From: Neobacillus sp. PS2-9
GTDB taxonomy: Bacteria > Bacillota > Bacilli > Bacillales > Cytobacillaceae
Direction: 5' to 3'
Assembly: GCF_030915525.1 (NCBI RefSeq)
Contig: NZ_CP133269.1
Location: forward strand, 2,949,001-3,013,000
Length of the DNA: 64,000 nt
A program made the position numbers and the translations under genes. Each line of letters opens with the position of its first letter. Position 1 is the first letter of the stretch. The notes beneath the pieces were generated by a model that did no database searches, was not told the DNA's origin, and saw only the letters and a program-made list of their open reading frames with translations. Below, in pieces: positions 17,493 to 26,343 of this stretch.

Positions 17493-18560
17493 GTGAAAAA
17501 AATTTTCGCATTATTAATTGTCTCATTTATATTTTTTTATAATCAGCCAGTTTTGGCTAGTAGTAAACAACAAAAAGAACCTATTAGGGGCATTTATGTA
17601 AAAGCATCCAACACGAATGGTCCTCAGTTTAATAAGTTACTGAATCTCGTCGACCAAACCGATTTAAATGCGATGGTAATTGATATTAAGGATGACCACG
17701 GCAACTTGACTTTCATTCCCGAAAAAAATTCACCCTATTACGTTGCTAGTCAACCATATATAAAAAACCCAAAAGTACTTATTCAGACGTTAAATGAGCA
17801 TCATATTTATCCAATCGCTAGAATTGTTGTTTTTAAAGATAATGTTTTAGCCCCGTCTCGCCCAGACTGGAGTTTTCAGACTTCTAATGGAATCTGGAAG
17901 AACTCGCGTGGAGATTCGTTTACCAATCCATTTCGAACAGAAGTATGGGATTATAATATTGGGATGGCCATTGAAGCAGTCAACCTTGGCTTTAAGGAAA
18001 TTCAATTTGATTACGTAAGATTTCCCGAAAAGTTTGAAACGATTGAGAAACCTCTTTCTTATATGGGTAAAAAAGAAGGGAGTAACCGGGTCGCAGCTGT
18101 AACAAGTTTTGTTCAATACGCTAGGGAAAAATTATATCCTTATAAGGTTAAAATGTCTGTCGATACCTTTGGGAACGCCACTGTCATTCCAGAAGCAAGT
18201 GGGATTGGACAAAACTTCTCAAAAATTGCTGAACATGTAGATGTCATTTCAGCTATGATTTATCCTAGCCATTGGAATGGGAATTTCGGAATTGCTAAGC
18301 CTGATTTGGAACCCTATCGATTGGTTGAAGGGTATGCGAAAATTGAAAAGGCCCGATTGAAATTATTGGCCTCCCCTCCTACATCAAGGCCATGGCTCCA
18401 GGATTTCACCGCTACATGGCTTGGGAAAGGGAATTTTAAAGTTTACGGTAAGCAGGAAATTGAAGATCAAATACGGGCTTTGCATGCACAAGGAATCCAG
18501 GAATTTCTCCTTTGGAATGCTGCCAATAACTACACAGCAAATGTTGACTACACCCCATAA
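17493..18560 (+). CDS. Secreted putative glycoside hydrolase (DUF4015)
   Basis: A 355-residue secreted protein. I take the GTG at 17493, with AGGGGTGA 4 to 5 nt upstream; it gives a clean signal peptide (KKIFALLIVSFIFFYNQPVLAS) with cleavage likely near ASS. The remainder matches the DUF4015 putative glycoside hydrolase family: PIRGIYVKAS at the start, AMVIDIKDDHGNL, then FKEIQFDYVRFPEK with acidic residues likely catalytic, MSVDTFGN, and DVISAMIYPSHW. The natural substrate is not established to my knowledge. It is divergent from the AraC-type regulator and followed by a terminator. Confidence 0.85.
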   Translation: MKKIFALLIVSFIFFYNQPVLASSKQQKEPIRGIYVKASNTNGPQFNKLLNLVDQTDLNAMVIDIKDDHGNLTFIPEKNSPYYVASQPYIKNPKVLIQTLNEHHIYPIARIVVFKDNVLAPSRPDWSFQTSNGIWKNSRGDSFTNPFRTEVWDYNIGMAIEAVNLGFKEIQFDYVRFPEKFETIEKPLSYMGKKEGSNRVAAVTSFVQYAREKLYPYKVKMSVDTFGNATVIPEASGIGQNFSKIAEHVDVISAMIYPSHWNGNFGIAKPDLEPYRLVEGYAKIEKARLKLLASPPTSRPWLQDFTATWLGKGNFKVYGKQEIEDQIRALHAQGIQEFLLWNAANNYTANVDYTP

Positions 18561-18566
18561 AAGGCA

Positions 18567-18602
18567 AAAGAGGTTTGCCTTAGAGTCAAACCTCTTTTTA
18601 TC
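18567..18602. terminator. Bidirectional terminator
   Basis: AAGAGGTTTG pairs with CAAACCTCTT, with T-rich sequence after it on the plus strand and a shorter T-run on the minus strand. It separates the convergent DUF4015 gene and the membrane protein gene at 18606. Confidence 0.85.
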
Positions 18603-18605
18603 GTT

Positions 18606-19001
18606 TTATTTCTTGAACGCGGGTCTAGAAAACATAACGCCAATCGCTAATCCTACGATCAAAGCGATGAGATGGACAGTTCCAGTAGACAGAGAGATAA
18701 ATTTAACTACAGCCCCATTTCCATTAGCCATAAAACTTAATGAAATCTGTAGGACTGCTGGCTGATAAATCAGCAAAAACGGAATCACTACCATTAGTAG
18801 AGCAAACCAATTTCCACCAATAAAATATTTGGCCAATAGGAAATAGATCATCCCCACAAGAAACGCCAACCCATATACAAAATAGTTAATATATTGGAGT
18901 GCACGTTCTGGTTGATCAAAATAAGCAATTATATTTACATAGAGAAGCCACAAAATAGAAACAATTATGGCAATTACTTGAGTTTTAACAATCAATCGCA
19001 T
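18606..19001 (-). CDS. Hypothetical four-helix membrane protein
   Basis: A 131-residue protein with four clear hydrophobic segments (about 8-27, 40-60, 65-85 and 107-126) and a short basic C terminus. I do not recognise a family. It is transcribed alone and convergent to the DUF4015 gene. No catalytic motif is visible. Confidence 0.7.
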   Translation of the reverse strand: MRLIVKTQVIAIIVSILWLLYVNIIAYFDQPERALQYINYFVYGLAFLVGMIYFLLAKYFIGGNWFALLMVVIPFLLIYQPAVLQISLSFMANGNGAVVKFISLSTGTVHLIALIVGLAIGVMFSRPAFKK

Positions 19002-19160
19002 TCAACAATTCCACCTATTTACTAGATTTTTTTCTTTCATTATAACAAAAACTCTATAAAAGAAAATTAAACCCTTTTTGTTTGTGGTTTACAGGTTATG
19101 CTATAATAAACTGTTAGCAAAACGGAATGACCGTTATTTTAAGCAGGGAGCGAATTTTTT

Positions 19161-19535
19161 ATGATTAAAATTGAAATACCAAATCCAGATATAGTGATTA
19201 CAAAATCAAATCAAGTTGGAGAACAAGTAGAAGCACCTCTAAGCAGTGAGTATGGATTTACAAATTACAATAAGATTCCAAGAGATAAAGGTGGGATTAT
19301 CTTATTTTTTAATGCCAATGATGAACTTTTGTTTGTTGGTAAGGCAAGAAAGTTAAGACCACGCGTAAAACGTCACTTTGAGGATCAAGTATCCCCAATC
19401 AAACTTCACCGCCATGAGGTATATAAGATTGCAGTCTGTGTAATCGAAGATCCGATGGAAAGAGAAATATATGAAACCTATATTATTAATACGCTTCACG
19501 CTAAATACAATACCGATAAAGTATTCTATAAATAA
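19161..19535 (+). CDS. GIY-YIG nuclease-superfamily protein
   Basis: A 124-residue protein. GGIILFFNANDELLFVGKA contains a degenerate GIY-YIG pair (GIILFF, LLFVGKA), then KLRPRVKRHFEDQ provides the basic helix with its Arg, and ETYIINTLHAKYN carries the Glu and Asn of the GIY-YIG active site. Bacillus genomes often annotate this family as nucleotide excision repair endonuclease by similarity to UvrC. The first Tyr of the motif is replaced by Phe, so nuclease activity is not assured. Confidence 0.8.
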   Translation: MIKIEIPNPDIVITKSNQVGEQVEAPLSSEYGFTNYNKIPRDKGGIILFFNANDELLFVGKARKLRPRVKRHFEDQVSPIKLHRHEVYKIAVCVIEDPMEREIYETYIINTLHAKYNTDKVFYK

Positions 19536-19647
19536 GGTTGCAACAAAAAAGAGCGGGTAAAAACTAATGTGTTCCGTTTCCTATCGTAAATAAAACACAA
19601 ATGTAGCTGAATTTGTACTGCCATTTGTATCTGTTTTTGCAATTAAA

Positions 19648-19682
19648 TATAAAATGGCTCAGTTTCATACTGAGCCATTTTT
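19648..19682. terminator. Bidirectional terminator
   Basis: AAATGGCTCAGT pairs with ACTGAGCCATTT and T/A runs flank both sides. It serves the GIY-YIG gene on the plus strand and the end of the accessory array on the minus strand. Confidence 0.85.
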
Positions 19683-19701
19683 AAATATCTATTTTTTGTA
19701 G

Positions 19702-19732
19702 CTTGTTGAACTAACGCCCCCTTTAGTTTAAG
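19702..19732 (-). repeat. Array repeat A, short type
   Basis: On the minus strand the left arm CTTAAACTAAAGGGGGCG runs directly into TTAGTTCAACAAG, with no terminator between the arms. It is the left-most member of the repeat family that separates the small genes up to 29.07 kb and so marks the island edge. Confidence 0.75.
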
Positions 19733-19817
19733 TACATTCTTTCACAAACTTTTTTCTAATAAAATTTAAATCAAGCACCTGAAAAAAGTGAATTCGTCAT
19801 ACATCAATTAATTTTCT

Positions 19818-20834
19818 TTATAAACAACTCATTATAGTATCTCCGAAAGACCTGACATCAGATAAATAATCATATCCTTCTGGTGAACCAAAACTATTAA
19901 ACATTCGAACAGCAACCAAGTTTTCTTGTGGGATTACTAATAAAGTAACACCAGTATAACCAAGTATCTGGTATGAACCTTTAGGAACCCTTTCACCTAT
20001 CTCAGATTTCTTGGCAGGTAATTCTTTTACAAACCATAAGAAACCATTTTGCGGTAAGTCTTTATCTATATTTCTTGGGCTATGAACTGATGTAGCTAAT
20101 TGTATAATTTCTTTTGGAACAATTTGTTTTCCATCTATAATTCCTTGTTTAAGATGTAAATAACCCCAAAACGCCAATTCACGTGCCGACACATACATAT
20201 TCATCTTGTCGCCCTCTATGCTTTCGGGAGTTTTCCAATTTCCATCTCCCTCACCACTAAGGATTACTTCAACAAGTTTTTGGTGCTTGTGGGCATACCA
20301 ATTCGATTCAGAAAAACCTAATGGTGTAAACACAAGTTCGTGGTTAATATCGGATACTGATTTTCCAGTTGTCGTCTTGACAATTTTAGTTAATGCATCT
20401 ATTCCAACCTGTCTGTATGTCCAATTTTGTCCGACGGGGTACTCACGAAAGACAGTTTCCGCCCTATGATTTAGTCCGTGGGTATGTGTTAATAAATGTC
20501 TGATTGTAGTATCTTTCCAAATGGCTTCTTCTAATTCTGGAAGGTATTTTAATACTTGATCATCCATACTTTGTATGTAACCGTAATACACAGCATATGC
20601 AACTGCAAAACCAATATAACTTTTTCGTACGGATGCAACGTGAAATTGAGTATCTTTTTGCACTTTCCGTGCGTTTGGTTTATTCGAGTGCTTCCCAATA
20701 TATTCTTCTAAAACAATCGAATCATTATGAATAACATATACAGCAGCCCCTGAACAAATTACCTGGTTAAATGTTTGGTTAACGTGATTTAATATTAAGG
20801 AAAAATTATTATTACCTTTAAATGAGGGCAACAA
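19818..20834 (-). CDS. Serine hydrolase of the beta-lactamase/class C family
   Basis: A 338-residue penicillin-binding-protein-like hydrolase. The S-x-x-K motif is SVRK with Ser68 and Lys71; HLLTHTHGL is the typical following segment, Tyr in NWTYRQVG fits the second motif, and GYTG near the C terminus replaces the H/K-x-G triad. No signal peptide is seen, so it is probably cytoplasmic, perhaps an esterase or peptidase rather than a beta-lactamase. The start is TTG at 20834 with GGAGGT 6 nt upstream. It is the last gene of the repeat-separated array. Confidence 0.85.
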   Translation of the reverse strand: MLPSFKGNNNFSLILNHVNQTFNQVICSGAAVYVIHNDSIVLEEYIGKHSNKPNARKVQKDTQFHVASVRKSYIGFAVAYAVYYGYIQSMDDQVLKYLPELEEAIWKDTTIRHLLTHTHGLNHRAETVFREYPVGQNWTYRQVGIDALTKIVKTTTGKSVSDINHELVFTPLGFSESNWYAHKHQKLVEVILSGEGDGNWKTPESIEGDKMNMYVSARELAFWGYLHLKQGIIDGKQIVPKEIIQLATSVHSPRNIDKDLPQNGFLWFVKELPAKKSEIGERVPKGSYQILGYTGVTLLVIPQENLVAVRMFNSFGSPEGYDYLSDVRSFGDTIMSCL

Positions 20835-20897
20835 TTAAGTACCTCCAGTCTTTTGTGGGAATTTATTTAGGATTTAATATCCTTTTTATGTAGGAAT

Positions 20898-20975
20898 TCT
20901 TCTTCAACTTTCCTGCACCGTTTGTACAATAAGGAATCAATAAAAAAGGCGTTTAATCCTTCCTGGATCAACGCA
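20898..20975 (-). repeat. Array repeat B, long type with terminator
   Basis: On the minus strand: hairpin GCGTTGATCC/GGATTAAACGC followed by TTTTTT, then CCTTATTGTACAAACGG, TGCAGG and AAGTTGAAGAAG. The terminator and the right arm match copy C closely. The left arm is poorly preserved. Confidence 0.8.
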
Positions 20976-20998
20976 ACGACACACACACGATTAGTTTT

Positions 20999-21247
20999 TT
21001 ACTTTCCTCTAGCCTTTGTTTTCATCAAATTTTGAACAACAATAAACCCGCCTATTATTATTAATAATATACTTATTGTATAGGTAACCCACCCTATAAT
21101 TTGATTAAGTGCTGATGCTAGTTTGCCTGGTGGGTCAGACCAATTCAAATTGGGAATATACATTGCAATTGAAAGGTGCATTAAACCAAATAAGAAAATA
21201 CCTGAACAAAATAAAACATATCCCAAAATCTCTAGTTCTTTTTTCAT
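20999..21247 (-). CDS. Small membrane protein
   Basis: An 82-residue protein with two hydrophobic segments (about 7-29 and 53-73) and basic ends; AGGAGG lies 6 nt upstream of the ATG. I do not recognise it. It is one single-gene unit in the repeat-separated array, between copies B and C. Confidence 0.7.
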   Translation of the reverse strand: MKKELEILGYVLFCSGIFLFGLMHLSIAMYIPNLNWSDPPGKLASALNQIIGWVTYTISILLIIIGGFIVVQNLMKTKARGK

Positions 21248-21301
21248 CCGATTCCTCCTGAAAGGTCTATAACATACTTATTCAAGATACTTCCAGATAA
21301 T

Positions 21302-21428
21302 CCTTCTTAAACTAAACTGCATCGTTAGTACAAAAACTTCCACATAAAAAGCGTCAATCCCTTCTTGGATCAACGCACCCGTTTGTTTATGTACATTTCT
21401 TGTTACAATGCCCCTTTATTCATACAAG
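21302..21428 (-). repeat. Array repeat C, long type, with an adjoining short copy
   Basis: The long copy (21302-21395) reads on the minus strand: ACAAACGGGTGCG, hairpin GCGTTGATCC/GGATTGACGC plus TTTTT, TTTTTGTACTAACGATGCAG, then TTTAGTTTAAGAAGG. Directly ahead of it (21399-21428) is a short-type copy: CTTGTATGAATAAAGGGGC then ATTGTAACAAG. Confidence 0.8.
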
Positions 21429-21460
21429 AAAAGTTGCCTACATTGGCAGCACTGACCCTT

Positions 21461-21661
21461 TTATTCGACTTTAAAAACTTCATGATTACGTGCTACGAGT
21501 TCTACCTGACCACATTTTGTACATACAAAACCATCTACTCCTGAAGTCTTTCTTTTCACAAAACCTTTTTTAGCCTCTTCAATTATAATAGCTCCTCCAC
21601 CTGGATTCACCCATATTTCTGTCATCTCTTGATGACATCTTAAACAATCCCTGCTTTTCAT
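21461..21661 (-). CDS. Small zinc-ribbon protein
   Basis: A 66-residue protein with two Cys pairs, CLRC near the N terminus and CTKC about 35 residues later, the pattern of a zinc ribbon (YgiT or nucleic-acid-binding type). I chose the ATG at 21661 because AAGGAAGG lies upstream of it, although the spacing is a long 12 nt; another in-frame ATG at 21685 would add eight residues. It is one unit of the array. No partner toxin is adjacent. Confidence 0.7.
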   Translation of the reverse strand: MKSRDCLRCHQEMTEIWVNPGGGAIIIEEAKKGFVKRKTSGVDGFVCTKCGQVELVARNHEVFKVE

Positions 21662-21841
21662 TTCGAATTTTAACCCTTCCTTCATTTTGAATACTATTCA
21701 TACGTTTATAGCTAATAGTTTCAATTGTCCACTCATTAATCCTTGTTCTTCCACAAACCTGACCCATTCAACAAGAAAAAAATGACACCGCAACGATCAT
21801 CATACTTAACAAAAGTCCCTGTTACTTTAATAAGAAAAATT

Positions 21842-22069
21842 TTATATACCCGAATTGACCAGGTGCGAAAATAATCCTATCAAACCTATAACAATTCCAA
21901 TGCTTAATAAAGCAATCATATATTTCTTTTTTATCAGATTAAATATCGAAACTGTAACACCTAGAGATAAAAATACAACAGTTAAAACAATGTCTTTAGC
22001 AAAATACATATAATTTAGAACCCCTAAAATCACCAAAATCAAAGGTAACAAATTTATGAAAAACTTCAT
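21842..22069 (-). CDS. Small membrane protein
   Basis: A 75-residue very hydrophobic protein with three predicted segments and a short Lys-rich loop (IKKKY). The ATG at 22069 has GGGGGGA 6 to 7 nt upstream. No family is recognised. It sits between the zinc-ribbon gene and repeat copy D. Confidence 0.7.
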   Translation of the reverse strand: MKFFINLLPLILVILGVLNYMYFAKDIVLTVVFLSLGVTVSIFNLIKKKYMIALLSIGIVIGLIGLFSHLVNSGI

Positions 22070-22126
22070 TTTATATCCCCCCAATATCTCTCTTTATAAT
22101 AACATAATTATCGAAATGTCAATTAA

Positions 22127-22222
22127 ACCTTCTTAAAGTTAACTGCCCCGTTAGCACAAAAAGAAAATGAGCTGCCTCTGCACCTCATTGTTAAACTCTT
22201 GCCCCCGTTTGTTGAATAAGGA
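22127..22222 (-). repeat. Array repeat D, complete long type
   Basis: The best preserved complete copy. On the minus strand: CCTTATTCAACAAACGGGGG, CAAGAGTTTAAC, hairpin ATGAGGTGC/GCAGCTCAT followed by TTTTC, TTTTTGTGCTAACGGGGCAG, then TTAACTTTAAGAAGG. It starts 3 bp after the NUDIX gene stop, so it also supplies that gene's terminator. Confidence 0.85.
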
Positions 22223-22225
22223 CTC

Positions 22226-22681
22226 TTATTTAATTTGTTTATGGAATACACTAATGGGATGGTAACTTTTTGTAACAAGACAATTTGCTATTTGTTTTAT
22301 AGCACTCGGATTGCGAAGTTTATCATCGTCCGCCTTTACTAATTCACTTACCTTCACCCAGGCACTGTCTATAATTTCATCTTCTTCAAGATTTATTGAA
22401 CCCCCAATAACCTGCCCTACAAAATGAAACATAATAACTTGGTCTTTAGAACTGCTAATAAAGTTGTAAACACCAGTTGTATATGTAAGTTCCACATCTA
22501 ATCCCGTCTCTTCCTTCACTTCTCTCCTGGCTGCATAAGGAATGTCTTCTCCCATTTCAATATGTCCACTTGGAAAATTCCATTTATTTATTACATTGGG
22601 TTTGTTTTCTTTAATCATTAAAACTTCTTCATCTTTAATTATTGAAACACTAGCAACTAAAACAATCGGTTTATCTGTCAT
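22226..22681 (-). CDS. NUDIX hydrolase
   Basis: A 151-residue protein with a complete Nudix box at about 39-61: G-x5-E-x7-REVKEETGL, which binds the divalent metal and cleaves nucleoside-diphosphate-linked compounds. The substrate is not predictable from the motif. It is a single-gene unit of the array, directly followed by repeat D and preceded by the intron-split repeat E. Confidence 0.92.
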   Translation of the reverse strand: MTDKPIVLVASVSIIKDEEVLMIKENKPNVINKWNFPSGHIEMGEDIPYAARREVKEETGLDVELTYTTGVYNFISSSKDQVIMFHFVGQVIGGSINLEEDEIIDSAWVKVSELVKADDDKLRNPSAIKQIANCLVTKSYHPISVFHKQIK

Positions 22682-22747
22682 TTTTTCTCCTTATACAAAA
22701 ATATTATGTTTATTCCCTACTGTATTTTCGCTCCAATTAACCATTTC

Positions 22748-22760
22748 CCTTCCTCAACTA
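22748..22760 (-). repeat. Array repeat E, right arm (cut off by the intron)
   Basis: On the minus strand TAGTTGAGGAAGG follows the intron 3' end. Joined to the part at 24699-24774, it rebuilds one ordinary long-type repeat. Confidence 0.75.
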
Positions 22761-24698
22761 GTCGAGTAGAAGGGAGCCTTCTACCTTACGGTAAATTGTA
22801 CTCCTCCCCCTCACAGAACCGTGCTTGCGCTATTAACGCACACGGCTCCTCCTAGTCATCATTTACAGAATGTAGCTAATCTCTTTTCTAAGTTCATAGA
22901 TGTTTACTTTGATTCTTGGTGAAGGAAGTGGATATTTACGAAGAAAAAGATTAAATTTATCCCATGTAAAGGACTTCCTTTGGCTTCTTCTGTTTAGCCA
23001 TTTAAATAGTAAGTATTCGATTTTCTCTTTGAAGTTGTTAACAGTTTGAGTGTTATCCGTGATGCAATAATAGTTGTAATAACCTATAAGTGAGCGTTTA
23101 AATCTATCCATAATTGTATGAATATCTTTATTTCTATTAGTCTTCAACCATTCTTTAGATTCTCTTAGTTTGCCTCGGACTTTCTTCCTGCTAGATTTTC
23201 GTTTTACTCGAAATTTCCCTTGTTTGCTTTTCCCGCAATAGTGGGTAAACCCTAGGAAATCAAAGGTAGCTGGTTTACTGTTTCCCTCTCGCCTTGCATT
23301 ATTTTCAGCGAACCGTCCAAAGGGAATTATTTTAGTTTTATCTTCAGCTATTTCCAGGTTAAATTTCTTTAATCTCGCTTTTAATGAATGGAAGAATTGC
23401 TCGGCTTCACTTTTATTCTGAAAACAACAAACAAAATCATCTGCGTATCTTACTATATATGCCTGTCCTTTACATTGTTTCCTAACCACTTTTTCAAACC
23501 ATAGATCAAGAACGTAATGGAGATAGACATTGGCTAATATCGGAGATATTACTCCACCTTGCGGTGTACCATTATCTGTCTGGTATTTCTTACCTTCCTC
23601 CATGTATCCACCTTTAAGAAACCTGCTGATTATTCTCAGTAGGTTAGGGTCAGTGATACGGAGTTTCAAGAATTCCATCATCCATTTGTGGTCAACGTTA
23701 TCAAAGAAGCCTTTAATATCAACATCAACTACATAACTTACTGCTCTTCTCAATATATTTATTCAGTATTTTCAGCGCATCGTGGCAGTTTCTATTTGGA
23801 CGGAACCCAAATGAGCAGTCTAGAAAGTCATTTTCATAGATGGCATTTAGTATTTTCGTAATGCCTCTTTGAACAATTTTATCCTCATGTTCCGGTATTC
23901 CCAATGGTCTTTTCTTGTTTGAGTTGAGCTTTGGAATATACATTCTTCTTACTGGAACAGGACGATAACTTTTGCTTTTAAGCCTACTTACTAAGTCCTC
24001 TATGTTTTCATCCAGGCTGTCACAGTATTGTTCTTTTGTCGTTCCATTAATACCAGTTGCCTTTTTATTAGGCAGTTCATGATGACACTGTATTAGAGAT
24101 TGCTTATTCAATAAATGTGCAAGAGATGTGAATTTCATTTTAGGCTCGGATTTTGCTAATTCTGCTATCCTTAGTAGTTTTGTTTCCATTTATTATACCT
24201 ACCTCAGTGTGTAGTAAATGTGTCCCTAGTAAGGGTGATAACTGGTAGCTAGCCTTTCCTCCATCGGCATTACCCAACTTCATTGGTACTACGCTGCTAT
24301 CCGACTCCCTACAATCGGCATTTGGTTTCCTTGCTTGTTATCGCTTGTAGACCATACTCTTCAATAGAAAAGACCGGTAGGGTCTCCCGAGTTGCCTATC
24401 ATATCAATGTGTGACGTGCCAAGGTCTCTGACTCCAGAGAGGTTTTACCCTTCTTGCCTTTGACGAAGGATAAAATGTAGCTTTCTGCACGCAGGTAAGG
24501 CATCAGCCCTCTCGATTTACTAACGTTTATGGAGCTCAATCCCTTCAACCATTTGGCTTTCGGCCCGCCACCTAACTGTCTACGCTTAAAGACTAAAGTT
24601 ACCTTTAGCCCTTCAAGACTCGCTACGAGCGAATGGCTAGTTCTTACTCGGCGGGAATCCCACCCGCTATATGATACGACCTAGGCTCGGCCGCACAC
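22761..24698 (-). mobile_element. Group II intron inserted in a repeat copy
   Basis: On the minus strand the 5' end reads GTGTGCGGCC, the usual GUGYG start, and the 3' part has a domain V-like hairpin (GAGCCGTGTGCG, bulge, AGCACGGTTC) and a domain VI-like stem ending near CTACTCGAC. The ORF lies between, in domain IV. Flanks ACGATGCAG and TAGTTGAGG rejoin to a normal array repeat. The exact 3' boundary is uncertain by about 2 nt. About 510 nt of RNA domains precede the ORF. Confidence 0.88.
22863..24189 (-). pseudogene. ltrA: Group II intron reverse transcriptase/maturase, frameshifted
   Basis: Two overlapping frames make up one intron-encoded protein. The first (24189 to 23725) holds RT blocks up to FGFRPNRNCHDAL; the second (open from 23753 to 22863) holds VVDVDIKGFFDN, NGTPQGGVISPILAN and the catalytic YADD, then the maturase domain. 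A single-base indel around 23745-23760 splits them between RT blocks 2 and 3. No HNH endonuclease domain is seen, as in endonuclease-free intron classes. Unless the frame is corrected, the maturase is inactive. Confidence 0.9.
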
Positions 24699-24774
24699 CT
24701 GCATCGTTAGTGGAACAAGAAAAGAGTCGCCACAGCGACTCTTTATTAAACTCTCTCATTCGTTAGTTCAACAA
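24699..24774 (-). repeat. Array repeat E, left arm and terminator
   Basis: On the minus strand: TTGTTGAACTAACGAATGAG, AGAGTTTAAT, hairpin AAAGAGTCGC/GCGACTCTTT with a TGTG loop, then CTTGTTCCACTAACGATGCAG up to the intron 5' end. The GCTGTGGC loop region matches copy K. Confidence 0.8.
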
Positions 24775-24914
24775 AACATACTTTGTCTATAACTTTAATA
24801 AAAGTGCAACCAGCAACTATTATGCGTTGGGTACTTTTGTTGTCCGTCATTATTATGAAAGTTTAGTGCCTTAAGCGCCTAAATATTTACTGATTAATTT
24901 CCTCGTACTATGTA

Positions 24915-25124
24915 TTACTTCTTTGGTCGATTTTTCATTAATTTAAATAGATATCGTATCAAGTAGGTTCCCAATAAAGCAATTCCTAACGCATAGGAAT
25001 GGCTTTTCGTTCCTTCTTGAAACCAATCGCTATGAAATAAAGGAGGAACATGAAAAAGACTGAGTAATAGAACTAAACCAAAGCTAAGTTCAATTAAGAA
25101 TTGTTGAAACTTCTTCAAAATCAA
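24915..25124 (-). CDS. Small membrane protein
   Basis: A 69-residue protein with two hydrophobic segments (about 10-30 and 43-60) and a basic C terminus (KLMKNRPKK). AAGGGG lies upstream of the ATG. No family is recognised; it is another single-gene unit of the array, although I could not find a repeat directly upstream of it. Confidence 0.6.
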   Translation of the reverse strand: MILKKFQQFLIELSFGLVLLLSLFHVPPLFHSDWFQEGTKSHSYALGIALLGTYLIRYLFKLMKNRPKK

Positions 25125-25311
25125 AACCCCTTAATCGTAATATAAGTCTTATGTTTTTTAAAAAAAGTGATGAAAAACAACAATGTTTGCGAAAACAGCC
25201 ATTTATTTTGATTCGAAACATAGTCGATAGTGTATACTTTGCTCGAATTAGATTATTTTCGTTTCATCAATCGTTCAAGGAAGATCTTTTTCGCGGTAAT
25301 TAGGTTTAGCC

Positions 25312-25488
25312 TTAACTTCTAAATTTCTTGATTAGAGCTAAAGTTGGACAACTAGGGTCATCAGGGTCATATAAACCGTGTTCAAACTCATAATGGAAAC
25401 AAATCCAGTACATATTTTCAAATACATCATATCTATAACTATTAACTTTTATAGGCTGCTTAGAGCGAACACAAGTAGGATACGTCAT
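25312..25488 (-). CDS. Small unannotated protein, 58 residues
   Basis: A short frame starting MTYPTCVRSKQPIK and ending SCPTLALIKKFRS, with GAAGAAGG about 10 nt upstream of the ATG. The composition is natural: FHYEFEHGLYDPDD is acidic and aromatic and not low complexity. It sits where the array pattern predicts a gene, downstream of the right-arm copy at 25570. It is too short for common gene-calling cutoffs. Function unknown. Confidence 0.55.
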   Translation of the reverse strand: MTYPTCVRSKQPIKVNSYRYDVFENMYWICFHYEFEHGLYDPDDPSCPTLALIKKFRS

Positions 25489-25569
25489 TATGTAGCGGCC
25501 TTCTTCTATTTACTTTTTAACAATATTGTACCAATTACTGGTACACATTTGCTTACAAAGAATGAATTC

Positions 25570-25603
25570 TTATTGAACTATCCTGCCAAATAGTTGGAGA
25601 AGG
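25570..25603 (-). repeat. Array repeat G, right-arm copy
   Basis: On the minus strand CTTCTCCAACTATTTGGCAG is followed by GATAGTTCAATAAG. It matches the right arm of the family (GGCAGGATAGTT) in a compact, partly palindromic form. Confidence 0.6.
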
Positions 25604-25733
25604 CATCTGCATTATGGGGAAGTTTGTTATATAACTAGAGGCTGTCTTTTGCAAATATTTATGGAAACAAAGGGCCACAAAAAATGTTAAAATCTCAGCT
25701 ATAACAAATAGCCTTCTTAGCTCATCAGAGTGA

Positions 25734-26078
25734 TCAATTAAGTATCTCCCACAAAACCCCATCTTTCATTTTATAAATGGTGCCGAAAACACCAAGAATT
25801 CTAATAGTAGTTTTTTTATCATTTTCATAGTCTAATTCTACTTCATAAGAAGCAAAAATACCTATATTTCTAAGTTGAGAACTATGAATTATTTTCTTAT
25901 TATCTTTAATACATCCCACTAAGCCTTTATAATTACATTGGAGACCGTACTCGTTTTTAATCCAACTATCTAATTTTTCATTAGAAGGTCGAGTTAAATT
26001 CATAACTATTAAAAGTAAAATAACCATAATTACAAATGTCTTAATAAAACTTATTTTATACTTATCGTTGCTTTTCAA
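25734..26078 (-). CDS. Hypothetical single-pass membrane protein
   Basis: A protein of about 114 residues with one N-terminal transmembrane segment (KTFVIMVILLLIVMN) and a ~90-residue soluble part with two Cys (GLQCNYKGLVGCIKD) and likely beta structure. I favour the TTG at 26078, with GGGGGAAATT just upstream, over an in-frame ATG at 26108 that has no site. No known family. It lies on the minus strand while the recombinase remnant next to it lies on the plus strand. Confidence 0.65.
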   Translation of the reverse strand: MKSNDKYKISFIKTFVIMVILLLIVMNLTRPSNEKLDSWIKNEYGLQCNYKGLVGCIKDNKKIIHSSQLRNIGIFASYEVELDYENDKKTTIRILGVFGTIYKMKDGVLWEILN

Positions 26079-26240
26079 AATTTCCCCCAAACAAAACAAA
26101 GCGAACATAGTTCAATTTTATTTTGTTTTCTCTTTTTGTATAATTCTACCATAAGAATGACATTCTTTTTGATTAAACTTATTCAATTTACCACTATCGA
26201 AGGAAAATCTTTCCCTACAAGAATATATAAAAATTTAACA

Positions 26241-26278
26241 CTCCTTGTTAAACTATCCTGCATCGATAGATCAATACC
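26241..26278 (-). repeat. Array repeat I, right half-site next to the recombinase start
   Basis: On the minus strand ATTGATCTATCGATGCAGG is followed by ATAGTTTAACAAGGAG, i.e. the right arm of the family. It lies 65 bp ahead of the recombinase start codon. The matching left half-site is at 27203-27232, on the other side of the recombinase. Confidence 0.7.
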
Positions 26279-26343
26279 TAACGTTTTCATTTCTGCAATC
26301 AGGGCAATAATTCCTCTAATAGATCCAAAAAGGAGGAAATACT

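Noticed and set aside
23725..23753. Programmed frameshift in the intron reverse transcriptase
   Set aside because: No slippery heptamer or downstream structure was evident; a simple indel is the plainer explanation, although a resequencing check would settle it.
25378..25762. Two overlapping frames of about 70 codons on opposite strands
   Set aside because: Neither has a ribosome binding site or a plausible composition; a better frame (25312-25488) lies on the minus strand, and repeat copy G crosses both.
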